From positions 1,678,501 through 1,742,500 of the forward strand of contig NZ_CP113056.1 of the NCBI RefSeq assembly GCF_026625645.1: 64,000 nucleotides of DNA, in the 5' to 3' direction. A program made the translations under genes and the position numbers. The notes under the pieces are model-generated. The model saw only the letters and a list, made by a program, of their open reading frames with translations, searched no databases and was not told where the DNA came from. How positions within the stretch are numbered: position 1 is the first letter of the stretch; each line of letters starts with the position of its first letter. This document shows, in pieces, positions 16,955-25,794 of this stretch. This DNA is from Ancylobacter sp. SL191. GTDB lineage: Bacteria; Pseudomonadota; Alphaproteobacteria; Rhizobiales; Xanthobacteraceae.

Positions 16955-18910
16955 CTACGCCGCTGTCACCTTGGCAAGGCCGCGCGCGCTGAGCACGGCG
17001 GCGATCTCGTCCAGCGTCGCCGGATCGTCGATGGTAGCCGGCATGTTCCAGCTCTGCGCGTCGGCGATCTTTTTCATCGTGCCGCGCAGAATCTTGCCGG
17101 AACGCGTCTTGGGCAGGCGGTTCACCGTGATCGCCAGCCGGAAGGCGGCGACCGGGCCGATGCGCTCGCGCACCAGCGCGACGATCTCCGTTTCGATCTG
17201 CGCCGGCGAGCGGGTGACGCCGGATTTCAGCACCAGGAAACCGCAGGGCACTTCGCCCTTCAGCTCGTCATGAATGCCGATCACCGCGCATTCGGCGACA
17301 TCCGGGTGCGCGGCGAGCACTTCCTCCATGCCGCCGGTGGAGAGGCGATGGCCGGCGACATTGATGATGTCGTCCGTGCGGCCCATGATGAAGAGTTGGC
17401 CGTCATCGTCGCAGAAGCCGGCATCCGCCGTCTTGTAGTAGCCGGGATAATCGGTGAGGTAGCTCTCGCGGAACCGTTCATCCTGTCGCCACAGCGTGGG
17501 CAGGCAGCCGGGCGGCAGCGGCAGCTTGATGGCGATGGAGCCCATCCGGTTGGCGGCGACGGGATGGCCGCCTTCGTCGAGAATGTCGACCTGATAGCCG
17601 GGCATCGGCACGCCGGTCGAGCCGACCGTCACCTCCAGCGGGTCGATGCCGACCGGGTTGCCGGCGATGGCCCAGCCGGTCTCGGTCTGCCACCAGTGAT
17701 CGACCACGGGCACGCCGAGCCTGGCCTTGGCCCATTCCACCGTGTCGGGGTCGGCCCGCTCGCCGGCGAGGAACAGGGTGCGCAGCGAGGAACGGTCATA
17801 GTCCTGCATCAGAAGACCCTCGGGGTCTTCCTTCTTGATGGCGCGCAGCGCGGTTGGCGCCGTGAACAGCGCGGCGACCTTGTACTGCTCGATCACCCGC
17901 CAGAACGCGCCGGCATCGGGCGTGCCGACCGGCTTGCCCTCATAAAGCACCGTGGTGCAGCCGGTGAGCAGCGGGGCGTAGACGATGTAGGAATGGCCGA
18001 CCACCCAGCCAATATCCGAGGCCGACCAGAACACCTCGCCCGGCGCCACGCCATAGAGCCCTTCCATCGACCAGCGCAGCGCCACCATGTAGCCGCCGGT
18101 GTCGCGCACCACGCCCTTGGGCTTTCCCGTCGTGCCGGAGGTGTAGAGGATGTAGAGCGGATCGGTCGCCGCCACCGGCGCGCAGGCGGCGCTCACCCCC
18201 GCCGCGAGGGCCTCGTCGCGGCGCGTCGCCCAGTCCTGATCGCGTCCCGGCACAAGGCTCGCCGCGACCTGCGGGCGCTGGAAGATCAGGCAGGCCGCCG
18301 GCTTGTGGGTGGCGATGGTGAGGGCGAGGTCGAGCAGCGGCTTGTAATGGACGACGCGGCTCGGCTCTATGCCGCAGGAGGCGGACAGCACGATCTTCGG
18401 CTGGGCATCGTCGATGCGGCTCGCCAGCTCCGCCGCCGCGAAGCCGCCGAACACGACGGAATGCACCGCGCCGATGCGGGCGCAGGCCAGCATGGCGAAC
18501 ACGGCTTCCGGGATCATCGGCATGTAGATGACGACGCGGTCGCCGGCCTCCACACCCATGGCGCGCAGCACGCCGGCAAGCGTCGCTACCTCGGTCTGCA
18601 AGTCGACGTAGGTGATGGTGCGCTGGGTGCCGCTCACCGGGCTGTCATAGAGGATCGCCGCCTGTGCCCCGCGCCCGGCGGCGACGTGCCGGTCGACCGC
18701 GTTGTGGCACACATTGGTCATGCCGCCGGCGAACCAGCGCCCATAGACCCCGGCTTCGGGATCGAACACGCGGCGCGGCGGTTCCATCCAGTCGATGGCC
18801 TCGGCAGCCTCGCGCCAGAACCCTTGCGGATCGGCGATGGAGCGGGCGTGGATGGCGGCGTAGCGGCCCGATGGAGGGCGCGCGGGGTCGGTCGCAGGCG
18901 CGGCGCTCAT
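16955..18910 (-). CDS. prpE: Propionyl-CoA synthetase (acyl-CoA synthetase family)
   Basis: A 651-residue AMP-forming ligase activating propionate (and possibly acetate). Motifs are YILYTSGTTGKPKGV for ATP, HWWQTETGW and GVPMPGYQV for the acyl pocket region, GRTDDIINVAGHRLSTG, and the catalytic lysine in KTRSGKILRG. RAIKKEDPEG and the overall length favour PrpE over acetyl-CoA synthetase. The ATG at 18910 (MSAAPATDP) was preferred because upstream in-frame residues do not resemble the family. No methylcitrate or methylmalonyl genes are adjacent, so the propionate route must be elsewhere. Confidence 0.88.
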   Translation of the reverse strand: MSAAPATDPARPPSGRYAAIHARSIADPQGFWREAAEAIDWMEPPRRVFDPEAGVYGRWFAGGMTNVCHNAVDRHVAAGRGAQAAILYDSPVSGTQRTITYVDLQTEVATLAGVLRAMGVEAGDRVVIYMPMIPEAVFAMLACARIGAVHSVVFGGFAAAELASRIDDAQPKIVLSASCGIEPSRVVHYKPLLDLALTIATHKPAACLIFQRPQVAASLVPGRDQDWATRRDEALAAGVSAACAPVAATDPLYILYTSGTTGKPKGVVRDTGGYMVALRWSMEGLYGVAPGEVFWSASDIGWVVGHSYIVYAPLLTGCTTVLYEGKPVGTPDAGAFWRVIEQYKVAALFTAPTALRAIKKEDPEGLLMQDYDRSSLRTLFLAGERADPDTVEWAKARLGVPVVDHWWQTETGWAIAGNPVGIDPLEVTVGSTGVPMPGYQVDILDEGGHPVAANRMGSIAIKLPLPPGCLPTLWRQDERFRESYLTDYPGYYKTADAGFCDDDGQLFIMGRTDDIINVAGHRLSTGGMEEVLAAHPDVAECAVIGIHDELKGEVPCGFLVLKSGVTRSPAQIETEIVALVRERIGPVAAFRLAITVNRLPKTRSGKILRGTMKKIADAQSWNMPATIDDPATLDEIAAVLSARGLAKVTAA

Positions 18911-19280
18911 GGTGGCGTTCTCCCAGAGGGGCGATTTTTCTTCTGTTACCCTCAATTTCACGGCTCGCGGGCGGGTATTCAAGAACGCTCAAATGCGTAC
19001 GACCTTGGTCGACCCTACGTCATGTCCCCGTGGTTGAGTCTGAAACGCGAACCGCCGGCCCTTGTCAGGCCGGCGGCGGAGTTCTTTCGCGTTGATCGCG
19101 GGCGGGTGTCCGGTGGGCCTGCATGCCGTCCATACGGGCCGCGCTCGCTCGGGTTGCGAGCGCAGGCCCCGGAGCATTCTCGCCGAAAGTTGCTCGACCT
19201 TCGCGGCGTGGCATGCTCGCGTCCGGCAGAAGGCGGCCCTTCATCTCGATCGGGATGGGGCCACCGGCACTGGCTTGGCC
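18911..19280. other. 370-base intergenic region upstream of prpE
   Basis: No supportable gene. It holds the prpE promoter side and, at 19052-19076, a 9-bp perfect stem (CCGCCGGCC/GGCCGGCGG, loop CTTGTCA). Read on the minus strand the stem is followed by TTCGCGTTTC, so it could terminate the DUF465 transcript. Open frames across it have no recognisable domain. Confidence 0.5.
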
Positions 19281-19457
19281 TTAATGCAGCGTCGCGCCCT
19301 TGAGCCGCGAGATTTCATCCTTCAGATGAAGCTTCCGCCGTTTCAGATCGGCCACCCGTACATCGTTGGACGACGGGCGGGTCATTTCTTCACGCAGTTC
19401 CTTCTCCAGAGCCTGATGGCGCCTTTCCAGTTCCGCGACATGCGCTTGCAAAGACAT
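19281..19457 (-). CDS. DUF465 (YdcH-like) small protein
   Basis: A 58-residue helical hairpin protein: MSLQAHVAELERRHQALEK, a short turn with a Pro, then VADLKRRKLHLKDEISRLKG, the DUF465 signature. Function is unknown across the family. I chose the second Met (19457) because GGGAG sits at a proper distance from it. It lies back to back with another DUF465 gene on the plus strand about 190 bases away. Confidence 0.87.
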   Translation of the reverse strand: MSLQAHVAELERRHQALEKELREEMTRPSSNDVRVADLKRRKLHLKDEISRLKGATLH

Positions 19458-19649
19458 GGGCATCTCCCTGTCATTCGGAAACGAGCGTCATGAGTGTGTC
19501 ACGCAAGCCGCGATCTGTCGACGAAACGATGCGCTGCGCCGCACCATGGGCGGTCGCCTGTTCGGGGATGTTGCAGGGGCTGGCCTGGCCAGCAATACTC
19601 GGCCGCAAGCTTCGGCAGACCGGAGCGAGTCGGGTCGCGGGTCGAAGGT

Positions 19650-19865
19650 TTGATACAGATAACGGCGGATGAGGAAACCGAGCTGAGGGCTCTCCTCGAG
19701 CGCCTTAAGCAGGAGCATCGTGATCTCGATGCGGCCATTGCGACACTGCAGCAGATGCCTGGCAGCGATCAGCTTCAATTGGCCCGGTTCAAGAAGCGCA
19801 AGCTGGTGCTGAAGGACCGCATCAGCTTCGTTGAGGACCAGATCTGCCCGGACATCATCGCGTAA
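19650..19865 (+). CDS. DUF465 (YdcH-like) small protein, longer paralogue
   Basis: About 71 residues if translation begins at the TTG at 19650. The core LRALLERLKQEHRDLDAAI ... QLARFKKRKLVLKDRISFVED is a clear DUF465 helical hairpin, and the C-terminus is CPDIIA. No ATG or GTG lies close before the conserved region, so the start is uncertain; the open frame runs back to 19494, but that part is not family-like. Divergent from the shorter paralogue at 19281. Function unknown; a second copy implies non-identical roles or partners. Confidence 0.78.
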   Translation: MIQITADEETELRALLERLKQEHRDLDAAIATLQQMPGSDQLQLARFKKRKLVLKDRISFVEDQICPDIIA

Positions 19866-19884
19866 GCGTGATGCTGCACCGCAA

Positions 19885-19915
19885 CCATCCCGGCACGCGG
19901 CCGGGATGGCGTCAG
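19885..19915. repeat. Dispersed palindromic intergenic repeat, copy 3 (half element)
   Basis: Contains CCATCCCGGCACGCGGCCGGGATGGCGTC, the right-hand module of the element, forming a short stem. It lies between the convergent ends of DUF465 and the peroxiredoxin gene. Confidence 0.65.
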
Positions 19916-19925
19916 GGCGGCGCGA

Positions 19926-20411
19926 TCAGAACTGCGTGAGCAGCACGTCGGCGTTGGTCGTGTCGGCCTTGCTCGGCACCGGCTCGACATTGAGGATCAG
20001 CACCTCGCCGTCATCGACCAGCATGGAATAGCGCTTGGAGCGCAGGCCGAGGCCCGCGCCCGAGGCGTCGAGTTCGAGGCCGAGCGCCTTGGCGAATTCA
20101 CCGTTGCCGTCCGAGAGGAAGACAATCTTGTCGCTGGCGCCGGACGCCTTCTGCCAGGCTTCCATGACGAAGGGGTCGTTCACGGCGGTCACCGCGATGG
20201 TGCTGACGCCCTTGGCGAGGAAATCGTCCACGCGGGCGATGAAGCTCGGCAGGTGGTTCTTGTGGCAGGTGGGCGTGAAGGCGCCGGGCACCGCGAAGAG
20301 CACGACCTTCTTGTTCTTGAAGAACTCCTCGGTGGAGGTCGGCACCGGCCCGTCGGCGGTGGCGATGCGGAAGGTGGCGCTAGGCAGCTGATCGCCGACC
20401 TTGATCGTCAT
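19926..20411 (-). CDS. Peroxiredoxin, 1-Cys Prx5 type
   Basis: A 161-residue thiol peroxidase of the AhpC/TSA fold. The peroxidatic cysteine is C49 in PGAFTPTCHKNHLP, and it is the only cysteine, so the enzyme must use an external thiol (glutathione/glutaredoxin in related Prx5 proteins). The Prx5 segments TIAVTAVNDPFVMEAW and LGLRSKRYSMLVDDG are present. Length is typical. The ATG at 20411 directly precedes the conserved MTIKVGDQLPSATF; the much longer open frame upstream is antisense to other genes and not real. A DsbD-domain gene lies upstream on the same strand. Confidence 0.95.
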   Translation of the reverse strand: MTIKVGDQLPSATFRIATADGPVPTSTEEFFKNKKVVLFAVPGAFTPTCHKNHLPSFIARVDDFLAKGVSTIAVTAVNDPFVMEAWQKASGASDKIVFLSDGNGEFAKALGLELDASGAGLGLRSKRYSMLVDDGEVLILNVEPVPSKADTTNADVLLTQF

Positions 20412-20551
20412 GGGTGTTTCCTTTCGTGCGCGAAGACGGATATGCGCGGGATCGTTCAGGCCAGCCGGCAGGCCCGTACCGCCGCGGGCACGGGCCGCCG
20501 GTCGGCCGGGCGACGGTAGAATAGCCATTTCCCGCGTCGCGGGAAGCCGTA

Positions 20552-21388
20552 TCAGGGAGCGGAAAGCGGGGCCGTCACCTCGACCGCGCCGGCGCGGTCG
20601 GTGAGGGTGAAGCGCAGCAGCGTCGTCGCGATATCGCCGCCCGAGGGCACGCCATCGACCGGCAGGGTGAACACCGCGCGCCCGTCCGGCCCGGCGCTGC
20701 GCTCGGGGAGCGGCAGGGCCCAGTTGTCGTCCGGCCCCTCGACGAAGAGATCGGCCGTGCCGGCATCGCCGACGCGGGCAAGGATGCGGATGCGGCGCTG
20801 CTCGCCGCTGCCCTCCAATGTCGCGCTCTCGATGGCCGGCGCGGCGCCCGCCCCGAGGGTCGCGGTGAGCGGAACGGCGGCGAGGGCGGCGGTGAGGGTT
20901 GGCGAGGGCGCCCCGGCGCCGGAGGCAGGCACGTCGAGTGTCACATTGGCGGTGGCGGGCTGGCAGATCTTCTCGCACACCGCGAAATCGAGCGCGAGCC
21001 GCAGCTCGACCGGCTTGCCGGCCTCGCGCGGGGTGACCTTGAAGGGCAGGGTGACGTCGCTCTTGTAGCCGATGGAGAGGCTTCCCCCCTCGTCGAAACG
21101 CACGGGCGCCGGCCAGAGCACTTCGACCGCGCCGACATTGCTCGATCCCGACCAGTCGAAGCGCGGCGGCACGCCGGCATCGCCCGGGTAGCGCCAATAG
21201 GTCTTCCAGCCGGGGGTGAGGCGGATCTGAACGCCGCCGGTGAGCGCGCCTCCCTCGGACGCCGCGACCAGCCGCACCGCCGTGCCGGAGGGCGCCGACC
21301 AGCCCGACGCGATTTCGGCCCGTGCGGGCGCTGTGGCCGCAAGGCCGGCGGTGATGAGGGCTGTGAGGAGGGCGCGACGGACAACCAT
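20552..21388 (-). CDS. Exported DsbD alpha-domain protein
   Basis: A 278-residue periplasmic protein. A signal peptide (MVVRRALLTALITAGL ... ARA, about 24 residues) precedes a domain like the N-terminal part of DsbD, with the paired cysteines in FAVCEKICQPATA and the Trp-rich TPGWKTYWRYPGDAG. In full DsbD this domain passes electrons to periplasmic thiol proteins. Here the membrane and thioredoxin-like domains are absent, so a separate electron donor is needed. The ATG at 21388 starts the signal peptide; the frame runs on upstream into the promoter region of YqgE. Divergent from yqgE, and same strand as the peroxiredoxin gene. Confidence 0.85.
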   Translation of the reverse strand: MVVRRALLTALITAGLAATAPARAEIASGWSAPSGTAVRLVAASEGGALTGGVQIRLTPGWKTYWRYPGDAGVPPRFDWSGSSNVGAVEVLWPAPVRFDEGGSLSIGYKSDVTLPFKVTPREAGKPVELRLALDFAVCEKICQPATANVTLDVPASGAGAPSPTLTAALAAVPLTATLGAGAAPAIESATLEGSGEQRRIRILARVGDAGTADLFVEGPDDNWALPLPERSAGPDGRAVFTLPVDGVPSGGDIATTLLRFTLTDRAGAVEVTAPLSAP

Positions 21389-21521
21389 GATTGAGGCGAT
21401 ACCCTGCCGGCCGGCGCATGGAAAGCGGACGCGCCGCACTTTCGTGTGAGGGCTCCGGCGCGGCGGGTGGCCACGCCCGGCGGGGCTTGAAAATGCCCCG
21501 GCGAGGTTTACGCTTTCCCAC

Positions 21522-22148
21522 ATGTGGATCGGACGGGAAGGCCGTGGAAGTTCCGGCGGCGGTTCGAGCGGAACCTTTCTCGAAGGGCAGATGCTGGTCG
21601 CCATGCCGGGCATGCGCGACGAGCGTTTTGCGCGCGCGGTGATCTATCTGTGCGCCCACTCGCCCGAGGGAGCGATGGGCATCATCGTCAACCAGCCCGC
21701 CAGCAACATCAAATTCACCGATCTGCTCGTGCAGCTCGACGTCATCCCGCAGGATGAACGCATCCATTTGCCGCGCAGTGCCGGCGGGGTGCGGGTGCTG
21801 AAGGGCGGGCCGGTGGAGACCGGGCGCGGCTTCGTGCTGCACAGCGCGGATTTCTTCATCCAGGATTCGACGCTGCCGATCGATGACGGCATCTGCCTCA
21901 CCGCGACGCTCGACATTCTGAAGGCGATCGCCGCCGGCGGCGGGCCCGCCAATGCGGTGCTGGCGCTCGGCTATGCCGGCTGGGCGCCGGGCCAGCTTGA
22001 GAACGAGATCCAGCAGAATGGCTGGCTGCACTGCCCGGCGGACCGTTCGCTGGTGTTCGACGCCGATGCCGGCGCCAAATATGAGCTGGCGCTGCGCAAG
22101 ATCGGCATTGATCCGGGCATGCTGTCCTCGGAGGCCGGTCACGCCTGA
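21522..22148 (+). CDS. YqgE/AlgH family protein (DUF179)
   Basis: A 208-residue soluble protein of the UPF0301 family. Conserved blocks include [48 protein letters not shown] and [15 protein letters not shown]. Structure is known for relatives; the function is not settled (the AlgH name comes from alginate regulation in Pseudomonas). It has a short Gly/Ser-rich N-terminal extension ([17 protein letters not shown]). Divergent from the DsbD-domain gene. Single gene. Confidence 0.93.
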   Translation: MWIGREGRGSSGGGSSGTFLEGQMLVAMPGMRDERFARAVIYLCAHSPEGAMGIIVNQPASNIKFTDLLVQLDVIPQDERIHLPRSAGGVRVLKGGPVETGRGFVLHSADFFIQDSTLPIDDGICLTATLDILKAIAAGGGPANAVLALGYAGWAPGQLENEIQQNGWLHCPADRSLVFDADAGAKYELALRKIGIDPGMLSSEAGHA

Positions 22149-22224
22149 CGGCCCGGACACGTCGCCCCGATAGGATTGCCGAAAACACATGGGCGCAGGC
22201 GACGTGTCCTCGGATTCAGTCGCC

Positions 22225-25200
22225 TCAGTTTGAGGGTGCGGCCTTTGCCGCGGCGGGCACGCTCGGCGGGCCCTCCTGCGCCGCGCCGGCGGGTGCAGCT
22301 GGCGTGCGTCCAGCCTCGCCCGGCGCCCCATTGCCTTGTGCCGCGCGCGGCACGGCGACGGTCGGCGGCGTGGCGGGCGCCGGCCGGGCCGGGGCGCCAT
22401 TGGCGGCGGGGCGCGGCGTGCCGTTCGGCGGGGGCGCTGGGCGCGCGGGACGGGGCGCGGCGGCGCCGGCCGGAGCCGCCCGCACCGGGGCCGGGGCCGG
22501 CTGGCCCACCGTCGTGTCGCCGTCCTTGGCGGCGTCCTTGCCCTTGCCGCGCGCCAGCAGCCGGCCGCCGAGCGAGGCAGGGGCAGCATCCGGCTGCAGG
22601 CGCTTGCGGGCTTCGTCGGCGGTCAGCGGTTCGCCGAACAGCTTGCCCTGGCCATAGCGGCAGCCGAGCTTGGCGAGCGCGGCGGCGGCCTGTTCGCTCT
22701 CGATGCCCTCGGCGACAATGTCCATGCCGAGATCATGCGCCATGTTGATGATGGTGCGCAGGATCACCGGCCGCTGCGCCTTGTTGCCGTTGCGCCCCAG
22801 CGCCTTCATGAAGGTGCGGTCGACATTGATCGTGTCGAAGGGGAAGCGCTGGAGATAGGCCAGCGACGAGTAGCCGGTGCCGAAATCGTCGAGCGACAGG
22901 CCGGCGCCGAGTTCGCGCATCCGCATCAGGATCTGCGCGGCATATTCCGGGTTCTCCATCACCAGAGATTCGGCCAGTTCCAGCTTCAGCGTGCCGGGCG
23001 CGACGACGTTGCGGGCGAGGATCGCCTTGATGTCCTGCAACAGGTCGTGCCGCAGCATCTGCCGCGAGGAGATGTTGACCGAGACGAAGATCGGCTCGCC
23101 GCGCATGCCGCGCTGCCAGCCGCCAAGCTGGCGGGCGGCGCTGTCGAGCAGGAACAGATCGATGTCGACGATGAGGCCGGTATCTTCGGCGATCGAGAAG
23201 AAATCGTCCGGGCCGAGCGTGCCGAGGGTCGGGTGCAGCCAGCGCGCCATCGCCTCGAAGCCGGCGATGGCGCGCGTGGCGAGGTCGACCACCGGTTGAT
23301 AGACGATGTTGATCTCGCCGCGCTCCAGCGCCTGGCGCAGATCGGCTTCCATGGTCAGCCGGTCGAGCTTGTGCGTGCGCATGCTCGGGCGGAACACCTC
23401 GATGCGGTCGCCGCCGACGCGCTTGGCGAAATACATCGCCAGTTCCGCGTCCTTCAGCATCTCGTTGGGGGCGCGCTTCTGCCCGTCAGCCAGCAGCAGG
23501 CCGATGGAGGCGGTGATGAAGATCTCGCGGTCGCCGAAGGTGATGGGCGCGCGCAGCGTGCGGCGCAGCGTGTCGGCGAAGGCGGTGATGCGTTCGGGGT
23601 CTTTCTCCGAGAGCAGGATCAGCGCGAAATGGTCGCTGCCGAGCCGTGCCAGCGTGTCCTGCTGCTTGGTGAGGCGCATCAGCCGGCGCGCGACGGTGAG
23701 CAGGATCGAGTCGCCCGCCGGCATGCCGAGGCTGGCATTGACCTGCTTGAAGCGGTCGAGGTCGATCAGCATGATCGTCGGCTTCAGCGTGTCGTCGGCG
23801 CGCACGAAGCCGTTGGCGGAGGCGAGGCGATCGAGGAACAGCTCGCGGTTGGGCAGGCCGGTCAGGTTGTCATGCACCGCGTCGTGCAGCATCCGCTCCT
23901 CGGCGGTGCGGCTGTCTGTGACGTCGGAGAGCGTGCCGATGCAGCGCACCACCTCGCCATCCGTGCCCACCACCGGGCGGGCGCGCAGGTTGAACCACAT
24001 GTAATGGCCGTCCTGCGCCCGCAGGCGGAAATCCTGGTCGATACGCCCGCGCCGCTGGTCGAGCAGGCCGTCCAGCGTGGCGCGAAAGCGATCGCGGTCG
24101 GCGGGGTGGATGATGTCGAGCCAGCCCGCGGCTTCGGTCTCCAGCGCGCCATGCTTGAGGCCGAGCATGTGCTCGGCTTCCGGGCTGACATGGATGCGGT
24201 CTGTGTCGACGTCCCAATCCCACACGATATCGCCGGAGCCGGCGACGGCGAGCGCCCGGCGCTCGAGTTCCTGCGCGCTGCCGGCGACCGAGCCGATGCC
24301 GGCGAAGGCGTGCTGCATGACCGTGAAGCCGATCAGCATGACGATGAGGACGAGCCCGCCCAGCAGGGCCGGGGCCACGAGGTCATTGCCGATATGGCCG
24401 GACACCGCCATGCCGGCGGTAAGCACCCAGACCACCAGCAGGAACAGGGTGGGGATGATCAGCACCGCGCGGTCATAGCGGTGCAGCGCCAGCCACAGCA
24501 CCACCGCGAAGCCCATGAAGGACACGACCAGCAGCGAGGGCCGGGCGATGCCGGCGGCGGCGGAGGGATCGAGCAAAGCAAGGCCGACAAGAGCGGCCAG
24601 GAACACGAGCCAGCCGGCGGTGATGTGGGCGTAGCGCACATGCCAGCGGTTGAGGTTGAGATAGGCGAAGAGGAACACGACCAGCGTCGCCGCCAGCATC
24701 GCCTCGCCCGCCGCGCGCCAGAATTGCTGCGCCAGCGGCGAGATGCCGAACACTTTCGACCAGAAGCCGAAATCGAGGCCGATATAACCCAGCACCGCCC
24801 AGGCCAGCGCGGCGGCGGCCGGGAACATCGCGCTGCCCTTCACCACGAACAGGATGGTGAGGAACAGCGCCAGCAGGCCGGCAATGCCGATGACGATGCC
24901 ATTATAGAGGGTGAAGGAGTTGACCTTGTCCTTATAAGCCTCGGGCTCCCACAGATAGAGCTGCGGAAGGCCGGAATCGGCGAGCTCGGCCACCAGCGTG
25001 ACCGTCGTGCCGGGGTCGAGCGTGATGAGGTAGACATCCGCATCCGGCGCGTTTTGGCGCTCAGGCCGGAAGCCCTGGCTCGCGGTGACGTTCAGGATGC
25101 GGCGATTGCCCAGATCAGGCCAGAAAACGCCTGAGCCGACCATCCGGTAATGCGGCGCGACGATGAGGCGGTCGACCTGCTCGTCGGTGTTGTTGGCCAG

Positions 25201-25539
25201 CGCGAACACCGCCCATTTGCTGCCATCCGGCCCCGGCGCCACGGAGCGCACCTCGATACGGCGGACGATGCCGTCCGAGCCGGGGACGGTTGAGACCTGG
25301 ATGCGGTCGGTGTCGCTATTGTGGCGCTCGACGGCGGGCGCGAGGTCGACCACCAGCGCGTCGAGACGGATCGCCACCGCCTCGAGCGCCATCGCGCCCG
25401 AGCTCGGGAGCGCGCTCGCCAGAACGAGCGCGACAAGGGCGAATGCCAGCGGCCCGAGCACCCGCGCAAGGGCGGGCAGGGGCTGCGGGAACCGACGGTG
25501 GAAGGCCAAACGGGTACCCCTGCTTGTGGCGTCAGCCAT
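22225..25539 (-). CDS. 7TM sensor with PAS, degenerate GGDEF and EAL domains
   Basis: About 1104 residues. Layout: a transmembrane helix at about 26-45, a periplasmic domain at 50-205, seven helices at 210-410 (7TMR-DISM-like), PAS at about 430-545, GGDEF at 550-715, EAL at 725-985, and a disordered Pro/Ala tail from 990. The GGDEF motif is replaced by GSDHF (634-638) and its I-site RxxD by KQQD (625-628), so cyclase activity is unlikely. The EAL domain keeps E762, N822, E857, D884, D885, E944 and Q964, but the catalytic lysine of the LKID motif is Asn (N905 in FDTINVDRTF), so hydrolysis is doubtful. It may bind c-di-GMP or act through contacts. The start at 25539 is the best-looking ATG, but its SD is weak. 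Confidence 0.88.
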   Translation of the reverse strand: MADATSRGTRLAFHRRFPQPLPALARVLGPLAFALVALVLASALPSSGAMALEAVAIRLDALVVDLAPAVERHNSDTDRIQVSTVPGSDGIVRRIEVRSVAPGPDGSKWAVFALANNTDEQVDRLIVAPHYRMVGSGVFWPDLGNRRILNVTASQGFRPERQNAPDADVYLITLDPGTTVTLVAELADSGLPQLYLWEPEAYKDKVNSFTLYNGIVIGIAGLLALFLTILFVVKGSAMFPAAAALAWAVLGYIGLDFGFWSKVFGISPLAQQFWRAAGEAMLAATLVVFLFAYLNLNRWHVRYAHITAGWLVFLAALVGLALLDPSAAAGIARPSLLVVSFMGFAVVLWLALHRYDRAVLIIPTLFLLVVWVLTAGMAVSGHIGNDLVAPALLGGLVLIVMLIGFTVMQHAFAGIGSVAGSAQELERRALAVAGSGDIVWDWDVDTDRIHVSPEAEHMLGLKHGALETEAAGWLDIIHPADRDRFRATLDGLLDQRRGRIDQDFRLRAQDGHYMWFNLRARPVVGTDGEVVRCIGTLSDVTDSRTAEERMLHDAVHDNLTGLPNRELFLDRLASANGFVRADDTLKPTIMLIDLDRFKQVNASLGMPAGDSILLTVARRLMRLTKQQDTLARLGSDHFALILLSEKDPERITAFADTLRRTLRAPITFGDREIFITASIGLLLADGQKRAPNEMLKDAELAMYFAKRVGGDRIEVFRPSMRTHKLDRLTMEADLRQALERGEINIVYQPVVDLATRAIAGFEAMARWLHPTLGTLGPDDFFSIAEDTGLIVDIDLFLLDSAARQLGGWQRGMRGEPIFVSVNISSRQMLRHDLLQDIKAILARNVVAPGTLKLELAESLVMENPEYAAQILMRMRELGAGLSLDDFGTGYSSLAYLQRFPFDTINVDRTFMKALGRNGNKAQRPVILRTIINMAHDLGMDIVAEGIESEQAAAALAKLGCRYGQGKLFGEPLTADEARKRLQPDAAPASLGGRLLARGKGKDAAKDGDTTVGQPAPAPVRAAPAGAAAPRPARPAPPPNGTPRPAANGAPARPAPATPPTVAVPRAAQGNGAPGEAGRTPAAPAGAAQEGPPSVPAAAKAAPSN

Positions 25540-25794
25540 ATCGAAGACCGCGGCGAAGTCCGCACGGGAGTCCGCCCGCCGCCGGCTCCCTCGCGGCGAC
25601 GCGCCACGATGAGTAGCGGCGCCGGGCGGCGGGGGCAAGGCATGCGGGCGCGCACACTCCGGCCGATCGGCGGAAGGCGCGCGCAGGCTCGTCCGTGCGG
25701 GAGGACCGGGCGGGCGACCATCTGCGTAAATCATGAAGCATTTGCGGCAAAGGCGCGGGCGCGTCGATGGACTCACGGGAAAGGCGGGCGGGGC

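Noticed and set aside
16925..19303. 792-codon plus-strand frame opposite prpE
   Set aside because: A low-complexity His/Arg/Gly translation without motifs; the prpE frame on the other strand has all catalytic motifs.
19926..22589. 887-codon minus-strand frame read as one large protein
   Set aside because: Only its last 161 codons are real (peroxiredoxin). The rest runs through the DsbD-domain gene in another frame and antisense to yqgE.
22336..25134. 932-codon open frame on the plus strand
   Set aside because: It is fully antisense to the 7TM-PAS-GGDEF-EAL gene, is Arg/Gly/His/Ala-rich with no domain, and arises from high GC bias in codon position 3.
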